A DNA stretch of 41,659 nucleotides from Gammaproteobacteria bacterium (GCA_023266115.1 JAHFRU010000021.1:1-41659), one strand, 5' to 3'; positions 7,085 to 16,513 are shown, counted from the first letter of the stretch. Made by a program: numbers and translations. The notes: generated by a model not told the origin, from the letters alone.

Positions 7085-9307
7085 ATGAGCCCGACCGTCA
7101 TACAGAAGCTTTCCTATAAAAGATATGCAGCCTTGCTGCGCGAAACACTGGAACAGGTGCATGCCATTGTGTTTTGTAATACGGATGGCGCGCCTCTTTA
7201 TATTAGTCACTGCGACGGCAAGAACTCCACCGTCGACATCGCACCGTATCTACAACTATTAAACACAACACGTGACGCAAGCCCATCGCCTTTCGAAAAC
7301 TATTCTATCGGCAATAACCTGGTGGCCTGCGATATGCTGATATCGGCGCCACAGAACATTCCGCTCGGACGACTGATCGTCACGTTGCACGAATCTGCCA
7401 GGGGCCTGAAGAACCGGGCTACCACTCAAGCCGCCATGTCCGCGATTGTTGAGTGCCTGGTCGATGAATACCGCATCCTGACGGATCTCGGCACGCTGTC
7501 GGATGACCTCGATGCGCGCCACGAAGAACTTCACCTGATCTACGAAACCAGCAATCTGCTCGAGACCATACAGGATGCCCACAGCGGTCTCACCAAGCTG
7601 GTCAGCAAGTGTGTCGAGTATATGAACGTCGATATGGTCGTGCTGTATCTGCCGGAAAAAAAGATGACCATCCCGCGATACAACACCAGAACACCACTCG
7701 ACAATCCCGACAAGGTAACCGCTCAACTGACGTCGACGCTCTACGCATGGACAGAGAAAGCCGGAAAGTCCCTGCTAAGCAACGAGCCAAATGAGTCAGT
7801 CCGCGTCGAGACGGGGATACGCATGGACTACAAACTGCTGTCCTGCCCCGTCGTCGATATTCGCGGAAAACTTGAGGGCCTGATTGTCTGCGTAAACACC
7901 CAGGACCGCCGTGACTTTTCGAGGAATGACCAGCATATCATCGAGGTGATCTCGCGGACCGCCGCGGCGATCATCCACGCCAATTACGATTCTCTCACCG
8001 GACTGATGAATCGTGAAAGCTTCACCTGGCAGGCCGAGCGGTTACTCGACTATGCCCGCCAAACCGGCTGGAATCACTGCGTGCTGTATGTCGATATCAA
8101 CCAGCTGCAGGTGGTTAACGATACGCTGGGGCACCTGGCCGGCGACGCGCTGATCGTGCATGTCGGCCGTATGCTATGCGGGCAGGTGAAGCAGTCCGAT
8201 TTTGTGGGCCGCCTTGGCGGCGGCATTTTCGGCGTTCTGTTGCAGAACTGCCCGGGGAATGTCGGCGAGCAGGTTGCCGAGCGCATACGCGCCAACATCA
8301 GCGTAGACCGGTTCACGTGGCAAGACCGCGATTTCAGCATCAGCGCCAATATTGGCATGAGCGGCATGTTTGCAGAAAACGACAGCGGCGCCGCCAGCAT
8401 TTATGCCGCGGAACTCGCCTGCGATGCCGCCAAGGAAACCGGTCGGAATCGCCTCAAGATTTTCAACGATGGCAATATCGAGATGCTCCGGCGCAAGGAC
8501 CAGATGCACTGGGTAAATCGTATCCAGCGCGCCCTCAAGGACAATCTGTTCATCGTCTACTGCCAGCCGATCATTCCGTTTACGCCAATTTCCGGCATGT
8601 ATCATTATGAGATTCTGCTGCGTTTGCAGAACGAGGGGGAAGGCGTTCTCTCCCCCGGCAGCTTCATGACGGCCGCGGAGCGTTACGAGCTGATGCCGGC
8701 GATTGACCGCTGGGTGATCAAGGAAACGCTCAGGCAGGTACGCAATCACCGCTCGCTGTTTACCCGCACCGATATCGAACTGTCGATCAATCTGTCGGGG
8801 CAATCGCTCTGTGACGACGACTTGCTCAGCTACATAGACAACCTCGTGAAAGATTCCGGCATTCCGCCGCAAACGATAGGGTTTGAGGTCACCGAATCCG
8901 CCGCGGTCAAGCACATTGCAACGGCCACCGCGCTGATTGGCGCACTGCGAAAACGCGGCCACAAGATTTCGCTTGATGACTTCGGTACCGGACTGAGTTC
9001 GTTTTCCTACCTTAAAACCCTGCCGGTGGACGTGTTGAAAATCGACGGCAGTTTCGTCAAAGAGATGGCTCATGATCCGTTGTCCTATGAAATGGTTGGG
9101 GCTATCCATCGTATCGGACGCGTCATGGGTCTGAAGACGGTTGCCGAGTTTGTCGAGAACGATGCGATCGCGACATGCCTGAAAAAACTTGAGGTCGACT
9201 ACGGCCAGGGATTCGGGCTGGGCAAGCCGCGTCCATTGAGCGACCAGCTGGTCGACCTGGAACAGGCGACACAATCGCAAGCAAGAAAATCGAATTTCCT
9301 AAAGTAG
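7085..9307 (+). CDS. GAF-GGDEF-EAL protein with degenerate GGDEF site (predicted c-di-GMP phosphodiesterase)
   Basis: 740 residues. An N-terminal region (1-150) of unclear fold is followed by a GAF-like domain (about 155-300), a GGDEF domain (300-465) and an EAL domain (475-735). The diguanylate cyclase signature reads GGGIF (378-382) instead of GGDEF, so cyclase activity is probably lost. The EAL domain keeps the needed residues: EILLR with Glu509, the Asn of SINLSGQ, FEVTES, LDDFGTG (Asp631-Asp632), the Lys of LKIDGSF and the Glu of VAEFVEN. It should therefore hydrolyse c-di-GMP, perhaps controlled by the dead GGDEF domain or the GAF domain. No membrane segment is seen. It is monocistronic and divergent from chrA, with a weak ribosome-binding site before the ATG. 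Confidence 0.93.
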   Translation: MSPTVIQKLSYKRYAALLRETLEQVHAIVFCNTDGAPLYISHCDGKNSTVDIAPYLQLLNTTRDASPSPFENYSIGNNLVACDMLISAPQNIPLGRLIVTLHESARGLKNRATTQAAMSAIVECLVDEYRILTDLGTLSDDLDARHEELHLIYETSNLLETIQDAHSGLTKLVSKCVEYMNVDMVVLYLPEKKMTIPRYNTRTPLDNPDKVTAQLTSTLYAWTEKAGKSLLSNEPNESVRVETGIRMDYKLLSCPVVDIRGKLEGLIVCVNTQDRRDFSRNDQHIIEVISRTAAAIIHANYDSLTGLMNRESFTWQAERLLDYARQTGWNHCVLYVDINQLQVVNDTLGHLAGDALIVHVGRMLCGQVKQSDFVGRLGGGIFGVLLQNCPGNVGEQVAERIRANISVDRFTWQDRDFSISANIGMSGMFAENDSGAASIYAAELACDAAKETGRNRLKIFNDGNIEMLRRKDQMHWVNRIQRALKDNLFIVYCQPIIPFTPISGMYHYEILLRLQNEGEGVLSPGSFMTAAERYELMPAIDRWVIKETLRQVRNHRSLFTRTDIELSINLSGQSLCDDDLLSYIDNLVKDSGIPPQTIGFEVTESAAVKHIATATALIGALRKRGHKISLDDFGTGLSSFSYLKTLPVDVLKIDGSFVKEMAHDPLSYEMVGAIHRIGRVMGLKTVAEFVENDAIATCLKKLEVDYGQGFGLGKPRPLSDQLVDLEQATQSQARKSNFLK

Positions 9308-9469
9308 CTGGCATTCGCCAGCGCGCCGCACCCGCCGCCTGCGGGAACCGGCCTCGCCTCGGGACGCATATAACCATCTCACCGCGTATTATCAATATTG
9401 AGTATTTGTCGCCGGATCGGTTTTGCCGTAGCATCCCGCGCCGTTAGCCTCCCTTAAACGGAAAGAAAC

Positions 9470-11242
9470 ATGTCTATTGAAGCGTGGATTAGTATTGCCG
9501 TTACCGGTGCTGCTCTGGCTCTTCTGATGGTTACCCGACTGGGTACCGATATGGTGTTGATGGGCGCGCTGGTCATTCTGAGTGTCACCGGCGTTCTTAC
9601 CCCCGCCGAGGCGCTCGGGGGGTTCAGCAACAGCGGCCTGATCACGGTTGCCCTGATGTACGTGATCGCCGCCGGCATAAGCCACACCGGCGGCGTGGAC
9701 CTGGTCATCGACCATGTGCTGAAACAACCCCGCACAACCACGCGCGCACTGACACGGCTGATGCTGCCAACCGCCGCGGTCAGCGGATTCATCAACAATA
9801 CGCCCGTGGTCGCCGCGCTGATTCCCGCCGTGGTGCGCTGGGCACGACGCATCGATATGCCCGCGTCGCATTTTTTGATGCCGCTGTCCTATGCCGCGAT
9901 ACTTGGCGGAACGTTGACCATGATCGGCACCAGCACCAATCTGGTCACGAACGGCCAATACCAGAAGCTGACCGGCTCCGAGGGCTTCTCGATGTTTGAT
10001 ATCACGCCGGTCGGGATCGCCGTCGCACTGGCCGGTATCCTCTACGTTATTCTTCTCGGTCCGCGCTTGCTGCCGTCCCGGGATCGGGTGGCAGAGAGTT
10101 TCGCCAATCCGCGTGAATACACGGTCGAGATGGCGGTCGCGGAAGACGGACCACTGGTCGGCAAGACGATACAGGAAGCCGGACTGCGACACCTCGGCAC
10201 GCTGTACGTTGTCGAGATCGTCCGTGGCGATCATGTCGTGACAGCCGTGGCTTCGGAGGAGCGGCTGCAGGGCAGTGATCGACTGGTATTCGCCGGCGAC
10301 ATCCGCGCGGTACTGGAGCTGCAGCGCATCAAGGGACTGTTGCCATCGACCGAGGAAACGCCGCTGCTGTCCCGCCGCGCTCCGGAACGCCGTATTGTCG
10401 AGGCGGTCATATCGCCGCACAGCAGCGCCATCGGCAAAACCATTCGCGAGTGCCGTTTCCGCGATCAGTATGGCGCAGTGGTCATCGCCGTTGCGCGTAA
10501 CGGCGAGCGTATCGAGGGGAATCTTGCGTCGATACGACTGAGCCCGGCGGACACACTGCTGCTCGAAGCGCGCCCCGCGTTCGTCCACCGCCAGCAATAC
10601 AACCGCGACTTTCTGTTGATCAGCGATACCGAAGAAGAAAGCCCCGAGCACCCGAAGTCCTGGCTCGCGTGGACCATACTGCTCGCCGTTGTGCTGATTG
10701 CCGCGACCGGCCTTGTCGACATGCTGCAAGCCGCAATGATAGGCGCCGCAGCGATGATCATCACGCGCTGCTGTGACGCGCACACCGCGCGGCGCAGCCT
10801 CGATATGCCGGTCATTCTGTCGATCGCCGCCTCGTTTGCGCTTGGAACCGCACTGGAGAAAACCGGCGTTGCCGCATTGCTCGCCAGTCAGTTGCTGGAA
10901 TTCGGCAACGGTAATCCGTGGGTAATACTCGCGCTCACGTACTTGATGGTAACGTTACTGACGGAGATCATCACCAACAATTCGGCGGCGCTTCTTACGT
11001 TGCCAATCGTGCTGGCCATGACAACTGGCGGCGGCCTGAATCCGGAACCTTATGTGATCACGGTTATGATGGCCGCGTCGGCGAGCTTTGCCACGCCAAT
11101 CGGCTACCAGACCAACCTGATGGTCTACGGCCCCGGCGGCTACCGCTTCAGCGACTTCGTGAAAATGGGTGTGCCGCTGAACCTGCTGTGCGGTGTGGTG
11201 ACGGTGCTGGTCGTTCCGTTGATCTGGCCGCTGACGGTCTGA
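9470..11242 (+). CDS. SLC13/CitM-type permease with two TrkA-C domains
   Basis: 590 residues. Membrane segments at 1-200 and 400-590 enclose a cytoplasmic stretch with two RCK/TrkA-C-like domains (about 205-295, GPLVGKTIQEAGL; and about 305-385, SSAIGKTIRECRF). Transport-core motifs include SGFINNTPVVAALIPAV, GTSTNLVTNG, EIITNNSAALLTLPI and ATPIGYQTNLMVYGPGGY, typical of the ion-transporter superfamily that moves sulfate, dicarboxylates or other anions with Na+ or H+. The substrate cannot be told. GGAAAG precedes the ATG by six bases. It is followed by a hairpin shared with the convergent cytochrome gene. Confidence 0.9.
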   Translation: MSIEAWISIAVTGAALALLMVTRLGTDMVLMGALVILSVTGVLTPAEALGGFSNSGLITVALMYVIAAGISHTGGVDLVIDHVLKQPRTTTRALTRLMLPTAAVSGFINNTPVVAALIPAVVRWARRIDMPASHFLMPLSYAAILGGTLTMIGTSTNLVTNGQYQKLTGSEGFSMFDITPVGIAVALAGILYVILLGPRLLPSRDRVAESFANPREYTVEMAVAEDGPLVGKTIQEAGLRHLGTLYVVEIVRGDHVVTAVASEERLQGSDRLVFAGDIRAVLELQRIKGLLPSTEETPLLSRRAPERRIVEAVISPHSSAIGKTIRECRFRDQYGAVVIAVARNGERIEGNLASIRLSPADTLLLEARPAFVHRQQYNRDFLLISDTEEESPEHPKSWLAWTILLAVVLIAATGLVDMLQAAMIGAAAMIITRCCDAHTARRSLDMPVILSIAASFALGTALEKTGVAALLASQLLEFGNGNPWVILALTYLMVTLLTEIITNNSAALLTLPIVLAMTTGGGLNPEPYVITVMMAASASFATPIGYQTNLMVYGPGGYRFSDFVKMGVPLNLLCGVVTVLVVPLIWPLTV

Positions 11243-11249
11243 CACGGCG

Positions 11250-11271
11250 CCGGGCCGGTTGCACGGCCCGG
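11250..11271. terminator. Hairpin between convergent genes
   Basis: CCGGGCC, an 8-base loop and GGCCCGG form a 7-bp GC stem in the 44-bp gap between two convergent stop codons. There is no strong T-run; it may serve both strands. Confidence 0.5.
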
Positions 11272-11286
11272 GATCACGCCCAACCG

Positions 11287-11898
11287 CTATCGCTTCTGCT
11301 TGTAACCAGTGATCATCGCCCTGATCAGATTCTCGCGGTGAACCAGGCTGGTGACGATCACCCCTGAAAAGTGTATCAGCACGAAGAATAGTGTAACGTT
11401 GGAAAACGCCTCGTGTATCTCCTCCCAGAATTTCTCGGCCGGTGAATCCTTGCCGGAACCTTCATGATCGTCATCCGCCACCGCGGTCGAAATCATCGTC
11501 ATGCTGTTTCCCGCAAGCGGTCCATGACCCTGCGCACCGTATACCTCCAGCCCGCTCCAACTGATTCCGACGAGCAACACGAGCAGCAGAATGACCATCA
11601 AGCCACCGACGGGATTGTGCCCGGCGTAGTGTATCGGGCGCCTGCGTATCAATGAACTGGCATAACCCAGCACGGCGGCACGCCCGTAGATGAAATCGCT
11701 GAACCGCGCGTGCCTGGTTCCGATAAAGCCCCAGACGATGCGAAATGCCAACAGACCGATAATGGCGTACCCGGCGTAAATATGTACCAGGCTGTCATCC
11801 TCGCCCGTGAAATAGGCAATGAAAAACAACACCACCAGTGACCAGTGAAACACCCTGACACCGATATCCCATACCTTGATCAGTTCTTCATGCTCCAT
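11287..11898 (-). CDS. Cytochrome b561 family protein
   Basis: 203 residues from the ATG at 11898, chosen because GGAG lies seven bases upstream. Four membrane segments hold candidate haem-ligand His residues in VRVFHWSL, LVHIYAGYAIIG, the HYAGHNPVGG loop and the last helix (FFVLIHFSGVI). This layout fits the di-haem cytochrome b561 / Ni-Fe hydrogenase b-type subunit family, which passes electrons in the inner membrane. A charged loop (DDDHEGSGKDSPAEKFWEEI) between helices 3 and 4 is periplasmic or cytoplasmic. It is a stand-alone gene with no partner oxidoreductase nearby, so its electron donor is unknown. Confidence 0.9.
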   Translation of the reverse strand: MEHEELIKVWDIGVRVFHWSLVVLFFIAYFTGEDDSLVHIYAGYAIIGLLAFRIVWGFIGTRHARFSDFIYGRAAVLGYASSLIRRRPIHYAGHNPVGGLMVILLLVLLVGISWSGLEVYGAQGHGPLAGNSMTMISTAVADDDHEGSGKDSPAEKFWEEIHEAFSNVTLFFVLIHFSGVIVTSLVHRENLIRAMITGYKQKR

Positions 11899-12612
11899 GC
11901 CGGTACTCCATAGTGGTAACCCGGGCCGCAAGCCGGCCCCACCCTGTTCCGAGAAACATCCGTATCCGGATAATAAGCACCAACACGGAAATATTCATCC
12001 GCGTAGCCGCCACTATCTCGGTCCGGACAGTGTCTCCCGCGATCACAAACTCCAAGCGCATTATAATTGAGTGGCCGGGTTGGCGGCGATAGCCGCCATA
12101 CACCTCGCCTTCCGGAACCAACCCGCGGCATGTTCCGGCCGGGGCATGCCCGTCAGATCAACATTACGTTGCCGATACCGGTGCTTCCGGACTTTCAGAA
12201 ACAACGGAGCGACGTGGTCGGGAATCGGGAAACCCCTGCCGCAAGAAACTCCGTCGGCAATATCCGTTGATGAAAGAAGCGATGTAAAAAGCGCGGGATC
12301 TCTTCTGCATCCCTTGCCTGGGCACACGGGCAGTACTGACGTCAAACATCGGACGGCCACCATCGGACACGGATTTGCGCCGCGCATAAAAATCCACTGA
12401 TGCCCGGCCGCCACGCGTGGCGCGCATTGCGCCGATACCACACGGGCTTGCCTGACGCCATCCGGGTCGGCCGTCTCCGACAGTAAACCCCGCCGGTCAC
12501 GCCGCCCGAATACCAGAAGTCCGCAACCCAGCGGATATTGATACTGAGCCCTATCCAATAGCGGGTGGACTAAGGTATACATCGCGACACCTGAAACACG
12601 TAAGGAGCACGA
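11899..12612. other. Gene-less stretch, about 710 bp
   Basis: Reading frames occur on both strands (the longest is about 170 codons on the minus strand at 12061-12582), but none has a start signal, a domain or neighbour-like composition. No repeat family seen elsewhere in the window occurs here. It may be a decayed gene. Confidence 0.4.
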
Positions 12613-13266
12613 TTGAGCACGTCTTTACCACCCCCCGCGAACCGGAAACTGTACGAGGACATGGCGGCTGGCCTCGCGACACAGGGTTACGCGATAGTGG
12701 CGGACGCGTTGCCGGCGGGCTTGCCGGACACGTTGCTCAGTCATGTTAAATCGCTGAACCCGGCCGCGTTCAGACCGGCCGGAATCGGCCGCGCGCGCAA
12801 CCATCAACTCGACCGGTCGGTGCGCGGCGACAGCATTCACTGGCTGGACAACAATGACGATGCAGTACGACGCTATCTCGCATGGACCGAAAATCTGCGC
12901 CTCGAACTCAATCGGCGGCTGTTTCTCGGTCTGTTCGATTACGAATGCCACTATGCATATTATCCGCCCGGCGCGTTTTACAAACGGCACGTCGATGCCT
13001 TCAAGGGCGATGCGAACCGCGTGGTCACCACCGCACTGTACCTCAATCCGCAGTGGACGCCGCAGGACGGCGGAGAGCTGCTGCTCTACCCTGCGGATGG
13101 CGACGCACCGATCGCACGCATCCCGCCCGAATACGGCACGATGGTGCTGTTCCTCAGCGAGGACTTTCCTCACGAGGTCGCGACCGCCCACCAGCCGCGC
13201 TACAGTATTTCCGGCTGGTTCCGTATCAACAATACCGTGGGCAACACGATCGATCCGCCGCGCTAG
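12613..13266 (+). CDS. 2-oxoglutarate/Fe(II)-dependent oxygenase (SM-20/prolyl hydroxylase type)
   Basis: 217 residues. The start is a TTG with AAGGAG six bases upstream; no better ATG fits. The double-stranded beta-helix core carries HVD (His126, Asp128) as the first two iron ligands, FPHEV (His187) as the third and PRYSISGWF (Arg196) for binding the 2-oxoglutarate carboxylate. YYPPGAFYKRHVD and GGELLLYP are typical of SM-20-related bacterial proteins. These hydroxylate protein side chains; the target here is unknown. It is monocistronic and followed by a REP-like repeat. Confidence 0.9.
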   Translation: MSTSLPPPANRKLYEDMAAGLATQGYAIVADALPAGLPDTLLSHVKSLNPAAFRPAGIGRARNHQLDRSVRGDSIHWLDNNDDAVRRYLAWTENLRLELNRRLFLGLFDYECHYAYYPPGAFYKRHVDAFKGDANRVVTTALYLNPQWTPQDGGELLLYPADGDAPIARIPPEYGTMVLFLSEDFPHEVATAHQPRYSISGWFRINNTVGNTIDPPR

Positions 13267-13303
13267 GGAAAAACGGCGCGTTCCCACAAAATCCGATGCA
13301 CTT

Positions 13304-13430
13304 GTCATTCCGGCCCCCCGCCTGCGCGGGGGCAGGCTGCGCGCAGCGGAGAGCCGGAATCCGGCGCTGACAATTCAAGCGTTCACTGGATTCCGACGGC
13401 GTTTATGCCCGGAGGGTGCGGGAATAACGG
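13304..13430. repeat. REP-like intergenic repeat
   Basis: GTCATTCCGG, a hairpin CCCCCGCCTGCGCGGGGG, GCAGGCTGCGCGCAGCGGA and CCGGAATCC occur in order, then an ending CGGGAATAACGG. The same order of elements forms the interior of the MITEs at 21327 and 29672. A further small hairpin (TTCCGCTTGCGCAGGAA) lies at 13467-13484. This is a typical dispersed intergenic repeat. Confidence 0.65.
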
Positions 13431-13651
13431 ACTGAGGATCGTCCTGTTTCGAATGCTCTTCTGCATTTCCGCTTGCGCAGGAATGGCGAACGAGCTCTGC
13501 TCCACATCACCGCGCGTTAGTGAATACCGCACAAAACTCCGGTGACATACGCCACAGCCGTTGCCAGTCCTGCCCGTCTACTCTCCGCATGTGCCCCTGT
13601 TTTTTTGGTGCACATCCATGGGACGAGTGTATCTACATAAAGGAGAGAAAC

Positions 13652-14161
13652 ATGTTGAAGAAACCAAACATTGCGGCGTTGTTGCTGGCGACCGTGGCCC
13701 TCATCGGCGGCCAGGCGTACGCCGGTGAAGCGAGTTATCCCGGCGCGGCATGCGTCAAATGGAGCGCCGGCGATCCACAGCCGCTGCTCAGCTACAGCGA
13801 GATACTCAACCCCTCCAGCACCGCCTGGCTACGGGTCGACTGCCCGATAACACGGACGGACTTCGACAGCTTCCTGCATGATGCCGGCGTCGAGAGCAGC
13901 TGGGTGCGCATGGTCGACCGCCACTACACCAGCAACGGCTCCTGCCGTCTGGTGAGCTACTCGCATAACACCGACGGCACCGCGTCTTACTGGACAACCG
14001 GCACTCAGTACACGTCCGGCACCGGCAATCAGGCGCAGCAGTTGAATATCGGCAGTCTGGACGGTGAAAACGGCGCATCGCATCTGTATTTCAGCTGTCA
14101 GATACCACCGACCTACGCCGGCAATTACAGCACGCTTGTCACCTACTACGTCAATCAGTAA
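13652..14161 (+). CDS. Small secreted protein of unknown function
   Basis: 169 residues starting at the ATG with AAGGAGAG upstream; the upstream frame is open but lacks a better start. Residues 1-22 (NIAALLLATVALIGGQAYA) are a Sec signal peptide, so the mature protein is periplasmic or extracellular. Four Cys in the mature part (ACVKW, VDCPI, GSCRL, FSCQI) could form two disulfides. The rest is rich in Ser, Thr, Tyr and Gly and is probably an all-beta fold. I do not recognise a named family. A strong hairpin at 14168-14200 separates it from the next gene in the same direction. Confidence 0.8.
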   Translation: MLKKPNIAALLLATVALIGGQAYAGEASYPGAACVKWSAGDPQPLLSYSEILNPSSTAWLRVDCPITRTDFDSFLHDAGVESSWVRMVDRHYTSNGSCRLVSYSHNTDGTASYWTTGTQYTSGTGNQAQQLNIGSLDGENGASHLYFSCQIPPTYAGNYSTLVTYYVNQ

Positions 14162-14167
14162 CCACCT

Positions 14168-14200
14168 GTGCCTCATGGGCCGACTTGGCCCGTGAGGCAC
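14168..14200 (+). terminator. Hairpin after the secreted-protein gene
   Basis: GTGCCTCATGGGCC, a 5-base loop and GGCCCGTGAGGCAC pair over 14 bp with one G-T. It begins seven bases after the stop codon. The following TCTCATTAAA is a poor T-tract, so termination may be partial. Confidence 0.6.
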
Positions 14201-14225
14201 TCTCATTAAAAGCGGGAGCATCAAC

Positions 14226-14984
14226 ATGAACACAAGCCATGCACGAATTGCAGTCACCGGGCTGTTGACCGTCGTCGGCGTATCCGGACTCGTCTATGCG
14301 CTGTCCGGCAATAGCGATAACGCGGTACTCGCCGAACTGAAATCGATGAACCAGAAGATCGACACCAGCGCCGCAGCCCTCGCCGGCCGCGTCGACAACC
14401 TTGAGCTGCGATTGGCCGCGCGCACCGAAACGCTCGACGAGCAACTGGCACAACTGCGCTCCACCAATCCGGTCACCGCGACCATGGATGTCAGCGACAA
14501 CATTGCCCGCGCACAGCAGGACATGGTCCGTCTGCAACAGGAGATCGCCCGTCTGCACGACACGCGCAATCTGCCGGTCGCTGCGAACCCCGCTGCCACT
14601 GCTGCGCCAACGTTGACGCCCGAACAGATCGAGGCGCTGGCCGCACAGCAACGCCGGGTGCAGACGCAACTGCTCGAAACCACACTGGTCGCCGAAGCGC
14701 GCGACCCCGACTGGAGCGTCGCCGCCGAAGACCAGGTACGCACCGGGCTCGGCAAGGTCAGCGCCGAATTGACCGTTAACGACCTGATCTGCGCATCGAC
14801 GCTGTGCAAACTCGAAGCCAGCTCCACCGCCAGCGATCCCGCCGAGGTGTTCCGCACGATGAACGAGCACCTCGCCTGGGACGGCGAGATGTTCATGACC
14901 ATCAACCTCGACGAAGGCCGCACCACCGCCTGGCTGGGCCGCCCCGGCGCGACACTGCCGCGCGCGAACAATCCTTCGCAGTAA
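14226..14984 (+). CDS. Membrane-anchored coiled-coil protein of unknown function
   Basis: 252 residues. One N-terminal hydrophobic segment (residues 8-26, AVTGLLTVVGVSGLVYAL) probably anchors it in the inner membrane with the rest in the periplasm. Residues 35-120 have the heptad-like pattern and Leu/Gln/Glu content of a coiled coil (LDEQLAQLR, QQDMVRLQQEIARL). After a Pro/Ala linker, residues 135-245 look globular and hold two close Cys (ICASTLCKLE) that may form a disulfide. GGGAG precedes the ATG. No family is recognised. A 12-bp hairpin follows its stop. Confidence 0.78.
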   Translation: MNTSHARIAVTGLLTVVGVSGLVYALSGNSDNAVLAELKSMNQKIDTSAAALAGRVDNLELRLAARTETLDEQLAQLRSTNPVTATMDVSDNIARAQQDMVRLQQEIARLHDTRNLPVAANPAATAAPTLTPEQIEALAAQQRRVQTQLLETTLVAEARDPDWSVAAEDQVRTGLGKVSAELTVNDLICASTLCKLEASSTASDPAEVFRTMNEHLAWDGEMFMTINLDEGRTTAWLGRPGATLPRANNPSQ

Positions 14985-14989
14985 CGCTA

Positions 14990-15020
14990 CCCGGGACAAG
15001 GCGCCGCCCCTTGTCCCGGG
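14990..15020 (+). terminator. GC-rich hairpin after the coiled-coil gene
   Basis: CCCGGGACAAGG and CCTTGTCCCGGG pair perfectly over 12 bp around a 7-base loop, starting six bases after the stop codon. No T-run follows. Confidence 0.6.
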
Positions 15021-15453
15021 CTCCGGCGGCGCGCGACACAGGTTGCGTCGTATCGACTAAAACTCCGCGTCCGTTATCCCGCAATCGTTTGAAATACCCC
15101 TGTTCCGATTTTCCGCACCAGCGCGACTGCATGAATACAGGAGTTACAACCCATGAACGGGCGACGTAGCGTCGCGCCGCGAGTGACGACCATGGCTGGC
15201 GTGTGAAAAACGAGCGGAGAAATCGCGGCCTGCAGGATGTGATGAACGCCGTGAACCGCCTCGCTCAATGCCGGCAGGAAAACCGCTGTAGCGCCCCGGT
15301 AGCCCGGAGGTAGCGCAAGCGCAGTCCGGGGACTTATGACACACGGTAATCCAGCGGCAATTCCCGATTACGTAGTGTTTTTCCGCCGCTTGCCTGCTTC
15401 AGGTATACTCCGTTTCTCCCTGGCGTCGCCAGGCGCCACCAGGTACCTCCTAG
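15021..15453. other. Gene-less stretch with short repeats
   Basis: No credible gene. The 16-base word GAACGCCGTGAACCGC occurs at about 15244 and again near 15650 on the other side of the small ORF at 15454. A GTAGCCCGGAGGTAGCGCAA type intergenic repeat lies near 15299. Confidence 0.4.
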
Positions 15454-15636
15454 ATGAAAGATCTGCTCCGCTTGGCCGGATACACGATCGCAACGCTCGC
15501 CATGATCTTCCTGTTGATCCGGGAGTCCGGTTCCGGCGCGATGATCTATCTCGCGATCTTCATGGTGATTGTGCTACCGATCGCCATCGTCGTTTTCGTC
15601 GCCCGCCGCGCAAGACCGGGCGCACGTAGCCCGTAG
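15454..15636 (+). CDS. Possible small two-helix membrane protein
   Basis: 60 residues: a short cationic start (MKDLLR), a hydrophobic helix (LAGYTIATLAMIFLLI), a polar turn (RESGSG), a second helix (MIYLAIFMVIVLPIAIVVFV) and an Arg-rich tail. The balanced two-helix pattern argues for a real small membrane protein. No Shine-Dalgarno is seen before the ATG, and the frame lies between short intergenic repeats. No function can be given. Confidence 0.42.
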   Translation: MKDLLRLAGYTIATLAMIFLLIRESGSGAMIYLAIFMVIVLPIAIVVFVARRARPGARSP

Positions 15637-15754
15637 CATGCGGTGAACGCCGTGAACCGCATCGTGCGTGCCATGCCGCCCGATCAACGAATTTAATTTC
15701 CCGGACGTCCGGGAACGATACGGTTCGTACCTCACCGAATCCTGCGCGCTTTAA

Positions 15755-16513
15755 TCAATGGCCCCTTGTTGCCGCCCTCTGCCGAACGACAAGAATACAG
15801 ACCACGACAAACACAACCAGCGCCGCGGATGCCGAGTAGCGACTTAGTGCCAGCCCGCCCTTGTCCAAAGGCTTATCAAGGAAATCGCCGACCACGGCGC
15901 CTAGTGGTCGAGTGAGAACGAACGCGGTCCAGAACAGTAAGGTATGGGATATTGTTGTCCGATAATATGCCGCAGCAACGACTGCCAGCAGAACACTAAA
16001 CACCATCGCGCTTCCGGCATAGCCAAGGCCGGCCGTATCGGCGGTCCAGTCGCCGAGCGCGGTGCCCAGTGTCTGGGAAAACATAATCGTCACCCAATAG
16101 AACATTTCGGACTTTGGAGAACATACCGTATCGATCGATATCGACCCGAGCGATTGATACCAGATCAGCAGCGACGCCAGCAGAAGTGTAAACAGAAGTG
16201 ACGAGCCACCCGCATAGCCGATACCCAGAGACCGGTCAGCGAAGTCGGCCAATGTCGTACCCACCGTCGTCGTGGCGATAATGGTTATCCAGTATATGAC
16301 CGGGTGAAATCGCTTTGCAGAAATCTGGAAGACAACAGCGACGGCAAAGATCACAGCGAAAATTCCAGTGCTGACCAGATAGCCAAGATCCATCGACATC
16401 GACACCGCATCGCCGCCGGTTTCTCCAAGCGTGGTGGCGGCCACTTTAATGATCCAGAAGATCAGCGTAACCTCCGGGACCTTGCTCAGAGCCTGTTCAG
16501 TTGTGCTGTTCAA
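15755..16513 (-). CDS. COG4705-type membrane protein with four internal repeats
   Basis: 252 residues with about eight membrane helices in four repeats. Each opens with a helix bearing an Ala/Thr-Gly-Asp pattern: KVAATTLGETGGDAVS, ATTTVGTTLADFADRSLG, SQTLGTALGDWTADTAG and TRPLGAVVGDFLDKPL. This repeat pattern is that of the uncharacterised membrane-anchored family COG4705. Conserved Asp and Thr in the helix ends suggest ion or small-solute binding, but no function is established. It is a single gene; the neighbouring genes give no hint. Confidence 0.85.
   Translation of the reverse strand: MNSTTEQALSKVPEVTLIFWIIKVAATTLGETGGDAVSMSMDLGYLVSTGIFAVIFAVAVVFQISAKRFHPVIYWITIIATTTVGTTLADFADRSLGIGYAGGSSLLFTLLLASLLIWYQSLGSISIDTVCSPKSEMFYWVTIMFSQTLGTALGDWTADTAGLGYAGSAMVFSVLLAVVAAAYYRTTISHTLLFWTAFVLTRPLGAVVGDFLDKPLDKGGLALSRYSASAALVVFVVVCILVVRQRAATRGH

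Noticed and set aside
8174-9280. Long open frame (368 codons) on the minus strand within the GGDEF-EAL gene
   Set aside because: The plus-strand frame has complete domains and catalytic motifs; the opposite frame is a GC-rich shadow without domains.
9392-10783. 463-codon open frame on the minus strand within the SLC13-type gene
   Set aside because: It mirrors the permease codons, is rich in His/Gln/Asp, has no recognisable domain and would overlap the permease entirely.
12061-12582. Minus-strand frame of 173 codons in the gap before the 2OG oxygenase
   Set aside because: No ribosome-binding site, odd composition and several equally long frames on both strands; no domain seen.
13304-13490. 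Possible CRISPR-like repeats from recurring GTCATTCC/GGAATCC words
   Set aside because: Spacing is irregular and the words belong to REP-like hairpins and MITE interiors; there are no regularly spaced direct repeats and no cas genes.
14151-14999. 282-codon minus-strand frame opposite the coiled-coil protein gene
   Set aside because: The plus-strand frame has a ribosome-binding site, a membrane anchor and a coiled coil; the opposite frame has none of these.
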